From assembly GCA_025980625.1 (NCBI GenBank), contig JAICXG010000005.1, forward strand, positions 1 through 28,300: a DNA stretch of 28,300 nucleotides, read 5' to 3'. The position numbers were made by a program, and so were the translations under genes. This document shows, in pieces, positions 15,358-22,325 of this stretch; positions within the stretch are counted from its first letter, which is position 1; every line of letters starts with the position of its first letter. The notes beneath the pieces are model-generated. The model did not search any database and had not been told where the DNA came from. It saw nothing but the letters and a program-made list of their open reading frames with translations. The stretch comes from Chthoniobacterales bacterium. GTDB taxonomy: Bacteria; Verrucomicrobiota; Verrucomicrobiia; Chthoniobacterales; UBA10450.

Positions 15358-17442
15358 CTACTTCTGGTCGAAAATCGTTGTCCGGTTTACGCGTTCTCCT
15401 TTCAGGAACACGCTCGAGATTGCGGAGAGCGCGTGCACATCCTGGAGCGGGTTGCCATCGACCACGAGCAGCGTCGCTTCCTTCCCTCTCTCGACCGTGC
15501 CGATCCGGTTGTCAGCCCGAAGCAACTTCGCCGCGTTCAATGTTGCCGCTTCGAGCGCGACCTCGATTGGAATCCCAGCTCCGACCCAGAGCTCGACCTC
15601 ACGCTGCACCGTCGGGCCGTGCAGGACGAGAAAATTTCCCGCATCCGAACCGGTCACGAGCATGACACCGACATGCCAGGCCTTGAGCAGGTTGCGACTG
15701 CCGAGATCGAGCGAGAGCGGGTAGTGGCTCAAACCTTCGCGCATCGAGTTCATCTCCGGCTTTTTCGCCGCGTGCTCAGTCCCATCGAGCAGGTCCTTTG
15801 TCGTGACCTGCTGGACTAACGAACGCTTGAGCAGATCGGTTTTTCCTTTCGCGAAATCGGACAGCCCTTCCACCACGCTCAGCGTCGGATCATAGAAGAT
15901 TCCTTTCGCTTTCATCTCCGCGACCGTGGCGTCGGGAATCTCATCACGGAAAGAACCGTGCTCGATCGAATCTGCGCCTAACGACACCGCATCGATGACA
16001 TCACGCGCTTCGCCGGTGTGAATCGAAGCCGGTAAATGATTGGCGTGCGCTTCTTCCACGACCGCGCGCAGCAGATCGAGATTCATCCGGTTGAAGCGGT
16101 AGCCCGGCACACCCGACTCGAGGATTCCTTTGATCGCGTTCACGCGTTTTTGCGCGAGATCATCCACCATCGTCCGCGCTTCCATTTGGGTTTTAGGGAT
16201 GCGGAGAAATTGCGCATTGAAACCGCTCCGCGCGATCTCCGGCAGATTCTTCGCGTACTCCGTGCCGTGACCGCCCTCGGCGGTGAAGAGTGGTCCGCAG
16301 AGAAACAGCTCGCTTCCGAGTCTTTCGCCGCCGTTGAAGCGTGCCCGCAGCTTCAACATGTCGTCAACCTTGTCGCCCGCGCTCCGCACCGCCGTGACGC
16401 CGCAATAGAGATAAGCCTCCAACTCGCGCTCTGCCGATTTCTGCGGGTCGAACTTCGTCCAGTCGTCGTAGAAACCGCCCGGCCCGCCGAGGTGGACGTG
16501 GACGTCGATCAATCCCGGCAAGACCGTCTTGCCCGCGGCATCGACGGGCTCGGCGTTGAGTGCCCTGGCATCGGGAAATTTCCCTTCGTAAACCTGGGCA
16601 ATTTTTCCACCCCTAACGAGCACCGCGCCCGATTCGATCACCTTGCCGTTGCCGATAAAAATCCGCGCGTTCTGGATCAGCCAGCTCTGGCCGCGCCGCA
16701 GGTTGCGCGCGAGAATACGCGCCTTGATGAGATCGTGCTGAGTCCAGGCCTGGTATCCGCCTAACAATAGAAAAGGCAGGAGCACGACCAGCACCCAGAG
16801 CTTGGCCGAAGCGCGCAGTTTTTCCTCCTTCTCCCAGCGGAACAGTTTCGTCGCGATGAAAGTGCCAACGAAGGTCGTGACGACGAGAGCGGCGATTGCC
16901 GGCCAGTTCGCGGCCAGCGTTTCACCGCGCAGCAAGATGCCGCCGATCCCGGTCATGAGATAGGTCGCGGGAATGAACTGCGTAATGTTCTGGAGCCAAT
17001 GCGGCATGAGAGTGAGCGGAATGGTCGCTCCGCTCAGGAAAAGCATCGTCATGTAAATCGGCTGGATGAGGATGTTGCTTTCCTGCGAAGAATTGACGAC
17101 CGCGGCAATGATCAAGCCTAACGAACGAAAGGCGATCGCGCCGAGACAGACAAAGACAAGAAGCGAGACGAGCTGCCCCGGGACCGGCATTCCGTAAAAC
17201 TGGTGCGCCAGCCACAGAATCAGGATCACGCTCGGGACGAAGAGCACCACGCCGGTAATCATCGAGGCGGCGAGCAGCGGCACCGGCGTGATCGGCGTCA
17301 CCTTGTAGCGGCGGAGGATGTTTTCCTCCCGCTCCTGCACGGCGCGCATCCCGGCGCCGAAGAGTCCGTTCCCGAGAATGCCAAGGACAATGACCATCGT
17401 GACGACCTGGAGAATCGCCGAGCCCTGATTGGCATCGAACAA
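15358..17442 (-). CDS. ABC-2 permease fused to an amidohydrolase (5' end frameshifted)
   Basis: This open frame of 694 residues has two parts. Residues 1-205 are an ABC-2 (Drr/Nod-type) exporter permease with about five membrane segments and the EREENILRRYKVTPIT motif. A further membrane helix (about 214-230) leads to an amidohydrolase domain (about 255-690) of the imidazolonepropionase/prolidase-like type. Its metal ligands are present: His315/His317 (DVHVH), Lys438, His475, His495 and Asp600 (TGSDAG). The apparent TTG start is artificial: the native N-terminus lies in another frame upstream (to 17555) and joins across a run of six A (17455-17460). Restored, the permease has seven helices, so with a cytoplasmic N-terminus the hydrolase would face the periplasm. 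The partner ATPase is encoded just upstream (17726-18658). Confidence 0.8.
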   Translation of the reverse strand: MFDANQGSAILQVVTMVIVLGILGNGLFGAGMRAVQEREENILRRYKVTPITPVPLLAASMITGVVLFVPSVILILWLAHQFYGMPVPGQLVSLLVFVCLGAIAFRSLGLIIAAVVNSSQESNILIQPIYMTMLFLSGATIPLTLMPHWLQNITQFIPATYLMTGIGGILLRGETLAANWPAIAALVVTTFVGTFIATKLFRWEKEEKLRASAKLWVLVVLLPFLLLGGYQAWTQHDLIKARILARNLRRGQSWLIQNARIFIGNGKVIESGAVLVRGGKIAQVYEGKFPDARALNAEPVDAAGKTVLPGLIDVHVHLGGPGGFYDDWTKFDPQKSAERELEAYLYCGVTAVRSAGDKVDDMLKLRARFNGGERLGSELFLCGPLFTAEGGHGTEYAKNLPEIARSGFNAQFLRIPKTQMEARTMVDDLAQKRVNAIKGILESGVPGYRFNRMNLDLLRAVVEEAHANHLPASIHTGEARDVIDAVSLGADSIEHGSFRDEIPDATVAEMKAKGIFYDPTLSVVEGLSDFAKGKTDLLKRSLVQQVTTKDLLDGTEHAAKKPEMNSMREGLSHYPLSLDLGSRNLLKAWHVGVMLVTGSDAGNFLVLHGPTVQREVELWVGAGIPIEVALEAATLNAAKLLRADNRIGTVERGKEATLLVVDGNPLQDVHALSAISSVFLKGERVNRTTIFDQK

Positions 17443-17454
17443 TTGTGCGAAGAC

Positions 17455-17555
17455 AAAAAAGAAAATAGCGGGAAGAAGTAGTTAAAGAACAGCACCGCGC
17501 GATTCCGGGCCGCCAGCTTCAGGTCGATCTTGAGGAGCGCGAGAAAAGCTTTCAT
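17455..17555 (-). pseudogene. Detached 5' end of the ABC-2 permease gene
   Basis: From ATG at 17555 the minus strand encodes about 33 residues (MKAFLALLKIDLKLAARNRA, then VLFFNYFFPLFSF), the normal start and first membrane helix of an ABC-2 permease. The frame then leaves the homologous reading at a run of six A (plus strand 17455-17460). Adding one base restores FFVFAQLFDANQG and continues into the 694-residue frame. This is a true frameshift, slippage-mediated expression, or a homopolymer sequencing error. The ATG itself lies at the edge of a palindromic element. Confidence 0.75.
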
Positions 17556-17706
17556 GTCATCCCGAGCGGAGCGTCAGCGAGGTCGAGGGATCCCGGCGCG
17601 GATGCGAGAAGATTTCGAATGAGGACCGCAAGTCTTGAACTGCTGCTTCGTTGAAGGCTTATTCCACGGAATCCCTCGACCCCGCTGCGCTCCCCTCGGG
17701 ATGACA
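17555..17706. repeat. TGTCATCCCGAG palindromic element, copy B
   Basis: The 152-bp element has the same perfect 12-bp arms as the copy at 14705-14836 (17555-17566/17695-17706), plus an inner perfect 10-bp pair (17582-17591/17671-17680). It fills the gap between the ABC ATPase gene and its permease gene. Its first base is the first base of the permease ATG as read on the minus strand, so it separates two genes that would normally overlap or abut. Confidence 0.8.
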
Positions 17707-17725
17707 ATGTACTGGGCTCGCATTC

Positions 17726-18658
17726 TTACTCGCGCAATTGTTTCCCGGTCAGCTCGATGAAAACATCCTCCAGCGTCGGCCGTTTCAGATGCACATCCTC
17801 GAGCTCAATTCCCTGGCCATCGACCCAACGAATCAGCTCGACTAATGTCTTCGCCGGGCGCTTCGAGTTGACAGTGATTTTGCGCCGGTCGTCGCTCACG
17901 AGCGTGCGAATCGCGCCCGGGAATTCCGGCAGATGGTCCGAAGGAAGCGCCTCGCCTAACGAGATCTCGACCGCCGACTGGTTGGCGCTGTTCGCCTGCA
18001 ACTCGGCCGGAGACCCGCTCGCAATGATGACGCCGTTGTCGATGATCGCGACCCGGTCGCAGAGCCGTTCCGCTTCCTCGATATAATGGGTCGTGAGCAG
18101 GATCGTGCGCTTCTCCGCGCGCAATTCTTCGATCAAGTCGCGAATCTCGAGGCGCACCTGCGGATCGAGCCCGGTCGTCGGCTCGTCCAAAAAAATTATT
18201 TGGGGATTGTTGATCAAGGCGAGCGCGAGTGCCAGACGCTGCTTCTGTCCACCGGAAAGCGTGGTGTAAAACGCGTCCCGTTTTTCCCAGAGCTGCAAAC
18301 GCTTCAGCAGCGCGTCACCGTCGACGCGCTTCGAATAGAAGGCCGCGAAAAGCTCGAGCGCCTCGTGCACCTTGATCTTGTCCGGCAGATTGGTTGCCTG
18401 AAGACAGACGCCGATCCGATCTTTCAGCACCTGCTTTTGCCGATCGGGATCAAAGCCCAGCACGGTGACATTGCCGCCGGTGCGCGGACGCAAGCCCTCG
18501 AGAATCTCGACCGTCGTCGTCTTGCCGGCGCCGTTCGGTCCGAGCAGGCCGAAAACTTCACCGGCGCGCACGTGAAGATCGATGCCCTTGACCGCCTCGA
18601 GTGTGCCGTAGGATTTGCGCAAACCGCGCGCCGAGATCACAGAGTCACTCATCGTCAT
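17726..18658 (-). CDS. ABC-2 type exporter ATPase
   Basis: This 310-residue ATP-binding protein is of the CcmA/DrrA/NatA type, which drives export through ABC-2 permeases. Walker A is GPNGAGKTTT (about residue 40), the signature is LSGGQKQR (about 138), and Walker B is IIFLDEPTTGLDP (about 160). The H-loop is ILLTTHYIEEAERL. The C-terminal 80 residues form the DUF4162-like tail found in this subclass (VHLKRPTLEDVFIELTGK). ATG codons at 18658 and 18652 are both possible starts; both lie at the edge of a half palindromic repeat and overlap the end of lnt. Its partner is the permease-amidohydrolase encoded just downstream. The cargo is unknown. Confidence 0.9.
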   Translation of the reverse strand: MTMSDSVISARGLRKSYGTLEAVKGIDLHVRAGEVFGLLGPNGAGKTTTVEILEGLRPRTGGNVTVLGFDPDRQKQVLKDRIGVCLQATNLPDKIKVHEALELFAAFYSKRVDGDALLKRLQLWEKRDAFYTTLSGGQKQRLALALALINNPQIIFLDEPTTGLDPQVRLEIRDLIEELRAEKRTILLTTHYIEEAERLCDRVAIIDNGVIIASGSPAELQANSANQSAVEISLGEALPSDHLPEFPGAIRTLVSDDRRKITVNSKRPAKTLVELIRWVDGQGIELEDVHLKRPTLEDVFIELTGKQLRE

Positions 18659-20411
18659 CCCGAGCGGAGCGCAGCGGAGTCGCGGGATCCCGCGGCGAAA
18701 GCTTAAAGCTAACTTCCAGGGAGCGCTCGACTGCGCCCGGATTGGTGCCGCCGAGCTTTCTCAGCCTGAGCAACCGCACGAGGATGAAAAGAGCGGCAAT
18801 CCCGGTGCAAATCTGCGCGAACAGTTCGCCGTGGCGCGTATAGAACGTCAGCTCTCCACTGGTTGGTACCGCCACCGTTCCCGTCAGCACGCCCTCAGTA
18901 AAGGTGCTCTGTTTCGCATCCTGCAAGAGCTGCGTCACCCGCCCGTAGCGATTCACCATGCAGGTGACTCCGGTGTTCGCTGCCCTAACGAGTGGACGCC
19001 GGTTCTCAATGCAACGGAAGGTCGCGTTTTCGAGATGTTGCGCCGAGCCGGCGGTCTGCAAAAACCAGCCGTCGTTCGTCACATTGGCGAGCAGGTTGGC
19101 GCCGCGCAGGACGAACTGCCGGGTCAACTCGCCGAGTGTGTCCTCGAAACAAATTAGTGGCGCAACCTTTACGTCGTCCGTCGTTAGGCGAAACACGACT
19201 GGGTCGCGTCCGGCGGTGAAATCAGCCGGCACCTGGTCGCCGACAATCCGAGCCACAAACGGGACCGTGTTTCGCCCCGGCACATATTCGCCAAATGGCA
19301 CGAGGTGAAGCTTGCGATAGACCTGCGTCGTTTCGCCGCCGTTCGTCACCAGCAGCGCGGCGTTGTAGTCGCCCTGCCGATCGGCGTCGATTGTCCCGAG
19401 CAGCAGGTCCACCCTGCTCGTCGCCGCCAGATTCATGACAAACTGATAGTTCTCGCGGTCGAGCAAGACGGGCGCGGGCATGGCGCTCTCCGGCCAGACG
19501 ATCAATTGCGGCCGCGGTTTGCTGGCGAGCGCGAGATTCGTTAGGCGAGTAAAGAGCTGAAAGGTTTTCTCCTGGAATTCCCGGCTGAATTTTTCCTCCC
19601 GCGGGACATTTGCCTGGACGAGCGCGACCCGCAGCGGCTCGGTTGGGACGTCCACCTGCAACTCGCGGATGCCGAACGCGGCGAGGCCGACGATCCCGGC
19701 CATCGTTAGGGTAAAATCAAAATGCGGCCGGCGGATTCGCACTTTGGTCTCGAGACAAAATCGCCAGACGGTGGCGAGCGCGATCACATTTGCGAAGGCA
19801 ACGACAAAAGAGACGCCCGGCACTCCGGCATATTCCGCGATTTGGGCGACCGGGAGCAGGTTGTGCAGCGCGACGCCGAGGCCATTCCATCCCCAGCCGG
19901 TAAAAAGCCACCCGCGAATCCACTCCAGTGCCGCCCAAGCCGCCGCGAGGACGAAGGCGAGCCAAAGATTATGGAGCGAGCTCAGCCAGGGAGAACGCGC
20001 TTCTTGCAGTAGCCGGTTGCGGAAGCCAGGCATCTTGCCTGACTCGGCAGGCGTGCTTCCAGCCTGTCGGGCCGCGAGCAAAACCCGTGGTCGAAAGAAT
20101 CCGGCAATCCAGCTCCAGATCGCGAAATAGAGGCCGAGATACAGACCGACGAGCACCAAACCCGAGATCGTGACCGTGCGGAGCCACGAAAGGACACTCC
20201 AGAAAAAAATTGTTCCCGCGACCCAGCCAAGGAGCAGGTCGCGCAGCCAGCGACGCCTGACTTGTTCTCCCGAAAACCAAACCGCAGCGAGCAGCGGCGT
20301 GAGCGCAAACCAACAGAGCCAGTTCTGTTCGAAAGGCGCGAAGCACAAGGTCGTGAGAAGGCCGCTCAGCGCCGCCGCCAGCCAGGGCCAGAGGCCTAAC
20401 GACCTCCTCAT
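18645..20411 (-). CDS. lnt: Apolipoprotein N-acyltransferase Lnt
   Basis: The 588-residue inner-membrane enzyme adds the third acyl chain to lipoproteins. About six to seven N-terminal helices come first, then a nitrilase-type periplasmic domain. The Glu-Lys-Cys triad is visible: Glu308 in IVWPESA, Lys367 in YRKLHLVPFGEYVPG, Cys421 in APLICFEDT. ATG at 20411 is preferred over the longer frame from 20501, which runs into the upstream gene. There are two oddities. Residues about 114-131 come from an in-frame palindromic repeat (20021-20070). The last 12 or so residues (SPRDPATPLRSARDDDE region) are read from a half palindromic element, which supplies the stop and overlaps the next gene by about 14 bp. 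Three or more CCTAACGA copies lie inside. Confidence 0.93.
   Translation of the reverse strand: MRRSLGLWPWLAAALSGLLTTLCFAPFEQNWLCWFALTPLLAAVWFSGEQVRRRWLRDLLLGWVAGTIFFWSVLSWLRTVTISGLVLVGLYLGLYFAIWSWIAGFFRPRVLLAARQAGSTPAESGKMPGFRNRLLQEARSPWLSSLHNLWLAFVLAAAWAALEWIRGWLFTGWGWNGLGVALHNLLPVAQIAEYAGVPGVSFVVAFANVIALATVWRFCLETKVRIRRPHFDFTLTMAGIVGLAAFGIRELQVDVPTEPLRVALVQANVPREEKFSREFQEKTFQLFTRLTNLALASKPRPQLIVWPESAMPAPVLLDRENYQFVMNLAATSRVDLLLGTIDADRQGDYNAALLVTNGGETTQVYRKLHLVPFGEYVPGRNTVPFVARIVGDQVPADFTAGRDPVVFRLTTDDVKVAPLICFEDTLGELTRQFVLRGANLLANVTNDGWFLQTAGSAQHLENATFRCIENRRPLVRAANTGVTCMVNRYGRVTQLLQDAKQSTFTEGVLTGTVAVPTSGELTFYTRHGELFAQICTGIAALFILVRLLRLRKLGGTNPGAVERSLEVSFKLSPRDPATPLRSARDDDE
18654..18697. 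repeat. TGTCATCCCGAG element, half copy C
   Basis: GTCATCCCGAGCGGAGCG opens a 44-bp stretch similar to the left part of copy B and ending in a perfect 14-bp palindrome (18681-18694). The opposite terminal arm is missing. It forms the 3' end of lnt and touches the start of the ABC ATPase gene, so both genes use repeat-derived bases. Confidence 0.65.
20021..20070. repeat. In-frame palindromic repeat inside lnt
   Basis: The 50-bp unit folds into two hairpins (20027-20032/20036-20041 and 20045-20052/20062-20069, the latter with a G-T pair). It matches the intergenic repeat at 6292-6323 at 27 of 32 positions. Read on the minus strand it adds Gln-Ala-Gly-Ser-Thr-Pro-Ala-Glu-Ser-Gly-Lys-Met-Pro-type residues to a loop of Lnt between membrane helices, without a stop or frameshift. 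Confidence 0.75.
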
Positions 20412-20433
20412 ACGCGATCGCTCGCTCACGCGC

Positions 20434-20739
20434 TCAGGATCGCCGCCGCCGTCGTGGCTCCGGCTTCTTGCGCGACGGATAAATCGCTTCGCGCAACTCA
20501 CGCGCGCGCGCCGGATTGATCCGAAAACTCGCTGCTTTCACATCGTCCATTGTGCGGACGTGTATCCGATCCGCCAGCACATAATCCAGCGCGATCAATC
20601 CTTCGAGGGCGTCGACCAGTTCCGCTGGCTCCAGGTGCGCGATGCGATCGGCGAGTTGCGCGCCCGGCATGCTGCCGCCACCCAGCCCGATCGTCTTCAG
20701 GATCGAGATCTCGCCGCCGTTTAGGCTGATGTCGCTCAC
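20434..20739 (-). CDS. Small conserved-looking protein upstream of lnt
   Basis: I do not recognise a named family for this 101-residue protein. Its first 70 residues look like a small helical domain, possibly winged-helix (alternating helices with GGGSMPGAQLADRIAHLEP, then a LEGLIALDYVLADRIHV beta-wing). The end is a strongly basic tail (KKPEPRRRRRS) suited to nucleic-acid contact. ATG at 20739 gives the full frame; its stop is 22 bp before lnt, so it is probably co-transcribed with lnt. It could be a small DNA-binding protein. No signal peptide. Confidence 0.65.
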   Translation of the reverse strand: MSDISLNGGEISILKTIGLGGGSMPGAQLADRIAHLEPAELVDALEGLIALDYVLADRIHVRTMDDVKAASFRINPARARELREAIYPSRKKPEPRRRRRS

Positions 20740-20830
20740 GCGGCATTTTGGCCGCTCCCGGTCGGATGTCGAGCCGGGGGCACGATTTTGTTAGGCCAAG
20801 CGCCAGTTGCGCCGGAACTGAAAACCGCCC

Positions 20831-21739
20831 TCACGGCGAAGACGAGAGTTCGTGCGTCACTTCCTCGGGCCTCCAGCCGTTGCCGCGCCAGATTTTTTTG
20901 ATCTTGCCGTCCCGGCCGACCAAGGCAGTGGCGAGGCTGTGCGAAATCGTGCCTTGCTCGGGTTGGACGAGAACCGAAAACGCTTTCGTTAGGCGCTCGA
21001 TTTCGGCTCGGCTGCCGGTCGCGAACGTCCAGATGTTGAAATCCGCGCCCTCGGTTTGGCCATATTCGCGGAGGACTTGCGGCGTGTCGTGCTCCGGATC
21101 GAAGGAGATGCTGAGGAGTCGCGCCGCGGCCAGAGGGCCGGAGGATTCCTGAATCGCCTTCTGCAATTCAGCAAAATTGTGCGACATCCGCGGGCAAAAA
21201 TTCGGCAGCGGACAGCGCGTAAAGATGAACGTGAGGACGAAAGGATGGCCACGAAATGTCTCCAGCGTGACTTGTTTGCCGCTCTCGTCGCTCAGCTTGA
21301 AATCGGGCATCGCGTCGCCTTCGTGTAGACGTTCGGAACGGGCGCTCGGTTGTGACCGAGACACGGCGGCCGGTGTCGGCAGATGAACCGAGCCTCGATC
21401 GATCTTATGCACCTGATCGATCCAGGAGTCCTGGCGAGTTACGTTGAGGCGAAAGGAAATCGCATCGCCCACTTTTAAGCCGGCGATCTCTTTCTCGTCG
21501 CGGGCTGAGAACGGCATGGTCATTGAAGGCATAAAACCGGGAATGTCTTCATGCTCGATCGCGATCGTGCCGTGATCCGGCGGCAAACCTTGCACGACGC
21601 CGCGTACCTGGAATCGCAGCGGCTTTTTTGTCGCTTTCCCGCAGCCGCTCGCGCAGAAGAGCGCGCAAATCAACAGCCCAATCACGGTTCCAGCGCTCCA
21701 TCGCGAATTCTTTCCCGAGGTAAAACGGCTCATTTGCAT
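20831..21739 (-). CDS. sco: Sco/SenC copper chaperone with N-terminal copper-binding domain
   Basis: The 302-residue protein has a hydrophobic signal with a lipobox-like CASGC (Cys33), so it is likely a lipoprotein. Residues about 45-115 resemble a CusF-type copper-binding domain (IEHEDIPGFMPSMTMPF, with His63, Met70, Met73 and Met75). Residues about 140-300 are a Sco thioredoxin-like domain: FTRCPLPNFCPRM gives Cys176 and Cys182 (C-x5-C, a spacing seen in some bacterial Sco proteins; CxxxC is canonical), and His267 in ISHSLA is the third ligand. Sco proteins insert copper into CuA sites. It is divergent from the nos cluster across a shared FNR-like box, so NosZ CuA maturation is the likely job. 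Confidence 0.88.
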   Translation of the reverse strand: MQMSRFTSGKNSRWSAGTVIGLLICALFCASGCGKATKKPLRFQVRGVVQGLPPDHGTIAIEHEDIPGFMPSMTMPFSARDEKEIAGLKVGDAISFRLNVTRQDSWIDQVHKIDRGSVHLPTPAAVSRSQPSARSERLHEGDAMPDFKLSDESGKQVTLETFRGHPFVLTFIFTRCPLPNFCPRMSHNFAELQKAIQESSGPLAAARLLSISFDPEHDTPQVLREYGQTEGADFNIWTFATGSRAEIERLTKAFSVLVQPEQGTISHSLATALVGRDGKIKKIWRGNGWRPEEVTHELSSSP

Positions 21740-21762
21740 GAAGGAAAAAATCAGAACAAAAC

Positions 21763-21776
21763 TTGATCTGGGTCAA
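21763..21776. promoter_or_regulatory. FNR/DNR-type operator between sco and the nos cluster
   Basis: TTGATCTGGGTCAA matches the FNR/ANR/DNR consensus TTGAT-N4-(A/G)TCAA. It lies in the 71-bp divergent gap between the Sco gene (minus) and the cupredoxin gene (plus), as expected for oxygen- or NO-controlled denitrification genes. Its centre (21769.5) is 41.5 bp upstream of 21811, the A of the cupredoxin ATG. A class II arrangement would therefore give a leaderless or near-leaderless transcript, with GAAAAT (21799-21804) as a weak -10. A 6-bp hairpin (21791-21796/21804-21809) ends one base before that ATG. Confidence 0.7.
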
Positions 21777-21810
21777 GGCATAGAGAGAGCGCCCCAGGGA
21801 AAATGGGGCC

Positions 21811-22293
21811 ATGAGAAAGTTATTCCGATCAACAAGTCCAACCCTCCTCGTAGCTTTTGCCGCGCTTCTTTTCGCCGGCTTCGGCTGCGCCAAAAAGCCT
21901 TCCGAACCGCCAAAGGAAATCAAGATCACGGCGGACGATAAGATGAAATACGACCTGACCGCGTTTGAAGTAAAGCCCGGCCAGCAGGTCTCCGTCACCC
22001 TAACTAACGTCGGCACTTCGCCGAAGGCCTCAATGGGTCATAACTTCATCCTTCTGAAGCAAAACACCAACGTGCAGAAGTTTCTCGATGAAGGCTCGAT
22101 GCACGCCGCGCAGGATTACATTGCGCCGGAGTTTGCCAACAGTGTGATCGCAAACACGAAGCTGCTCGGCCCGAAGGAGAGCGATACGATCACTTTCACA
22201 GCTCCGTTCGTCCCGGGCGATTACGTCTTTCTCTGTGCCTTTCCCGGCCATTATGCCAGCGGTATGCATGGGATCATGACCGTGAAACAGTAG
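21811..22293 (+). CDS. Type 1 copper lipoprotein (azurin/auracyanin-like)
   Basis: The 160-residue cupredoxin has a lipoprotein signal (lipobox FAGFGC, Cys26), so it is membrane-tethered in the periplasm. The blue-copper ligands are His77 (MGHN), Cys142, His147 and Met152. The C-x4-H-x4-M loop (CAFPGHYASGM) is of the auracyanin kind and one residue longer than that of azurin. Such proteins carry single electrons. It is the first gene of the nos operon, 32 bp before nosZ, so it is a good candidate electron donor to the NosZ CuA site in place of a cytochrome c. Its ATG follows a short hairpin and no clear Shine-Dalgarno sequence. Confidence 0.9.
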   Translation: MRKLFRSTSPTLLVAFAALLFAGFGCAKKPSEPPKEIKITADDKMKYDLTAFEVKPGQQVSVTLTNVGTSPKASMGHNFILLKQNTNVQKFLDEGSMHAAQDYIAPEFANSVIANTKLLGPKESDTITFTAPFVPGDYVFLCAFPGHYASGMHGIMTVKQ

Positions 22294-22325
22294 TTATGCA
22301 TCATTCAATAGAAACCACCTAAGGT

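Noticed and set aside
16036..16764. Plus-strand open frame of 242 codons opposite the amidohydrolase
   Set aside because: It is a shadow frame in GC-rich coding DNA, and the other strand has full amidohydrolase motifs.
14705..17706. CRISPR array suggested by repeated TGTCATCCCGAG ends
   Set aside because: Only a few copies at irregular, kilobase spacing with inverted arms and no spacers; they are palindromic dispersed repeats.
18086..18706. Plus-strand open frame of 206 codons opposite the ABC ATPase
   Set aside because: The minus strand carries Walker A, signature and Walker B motifs; this frame has none.
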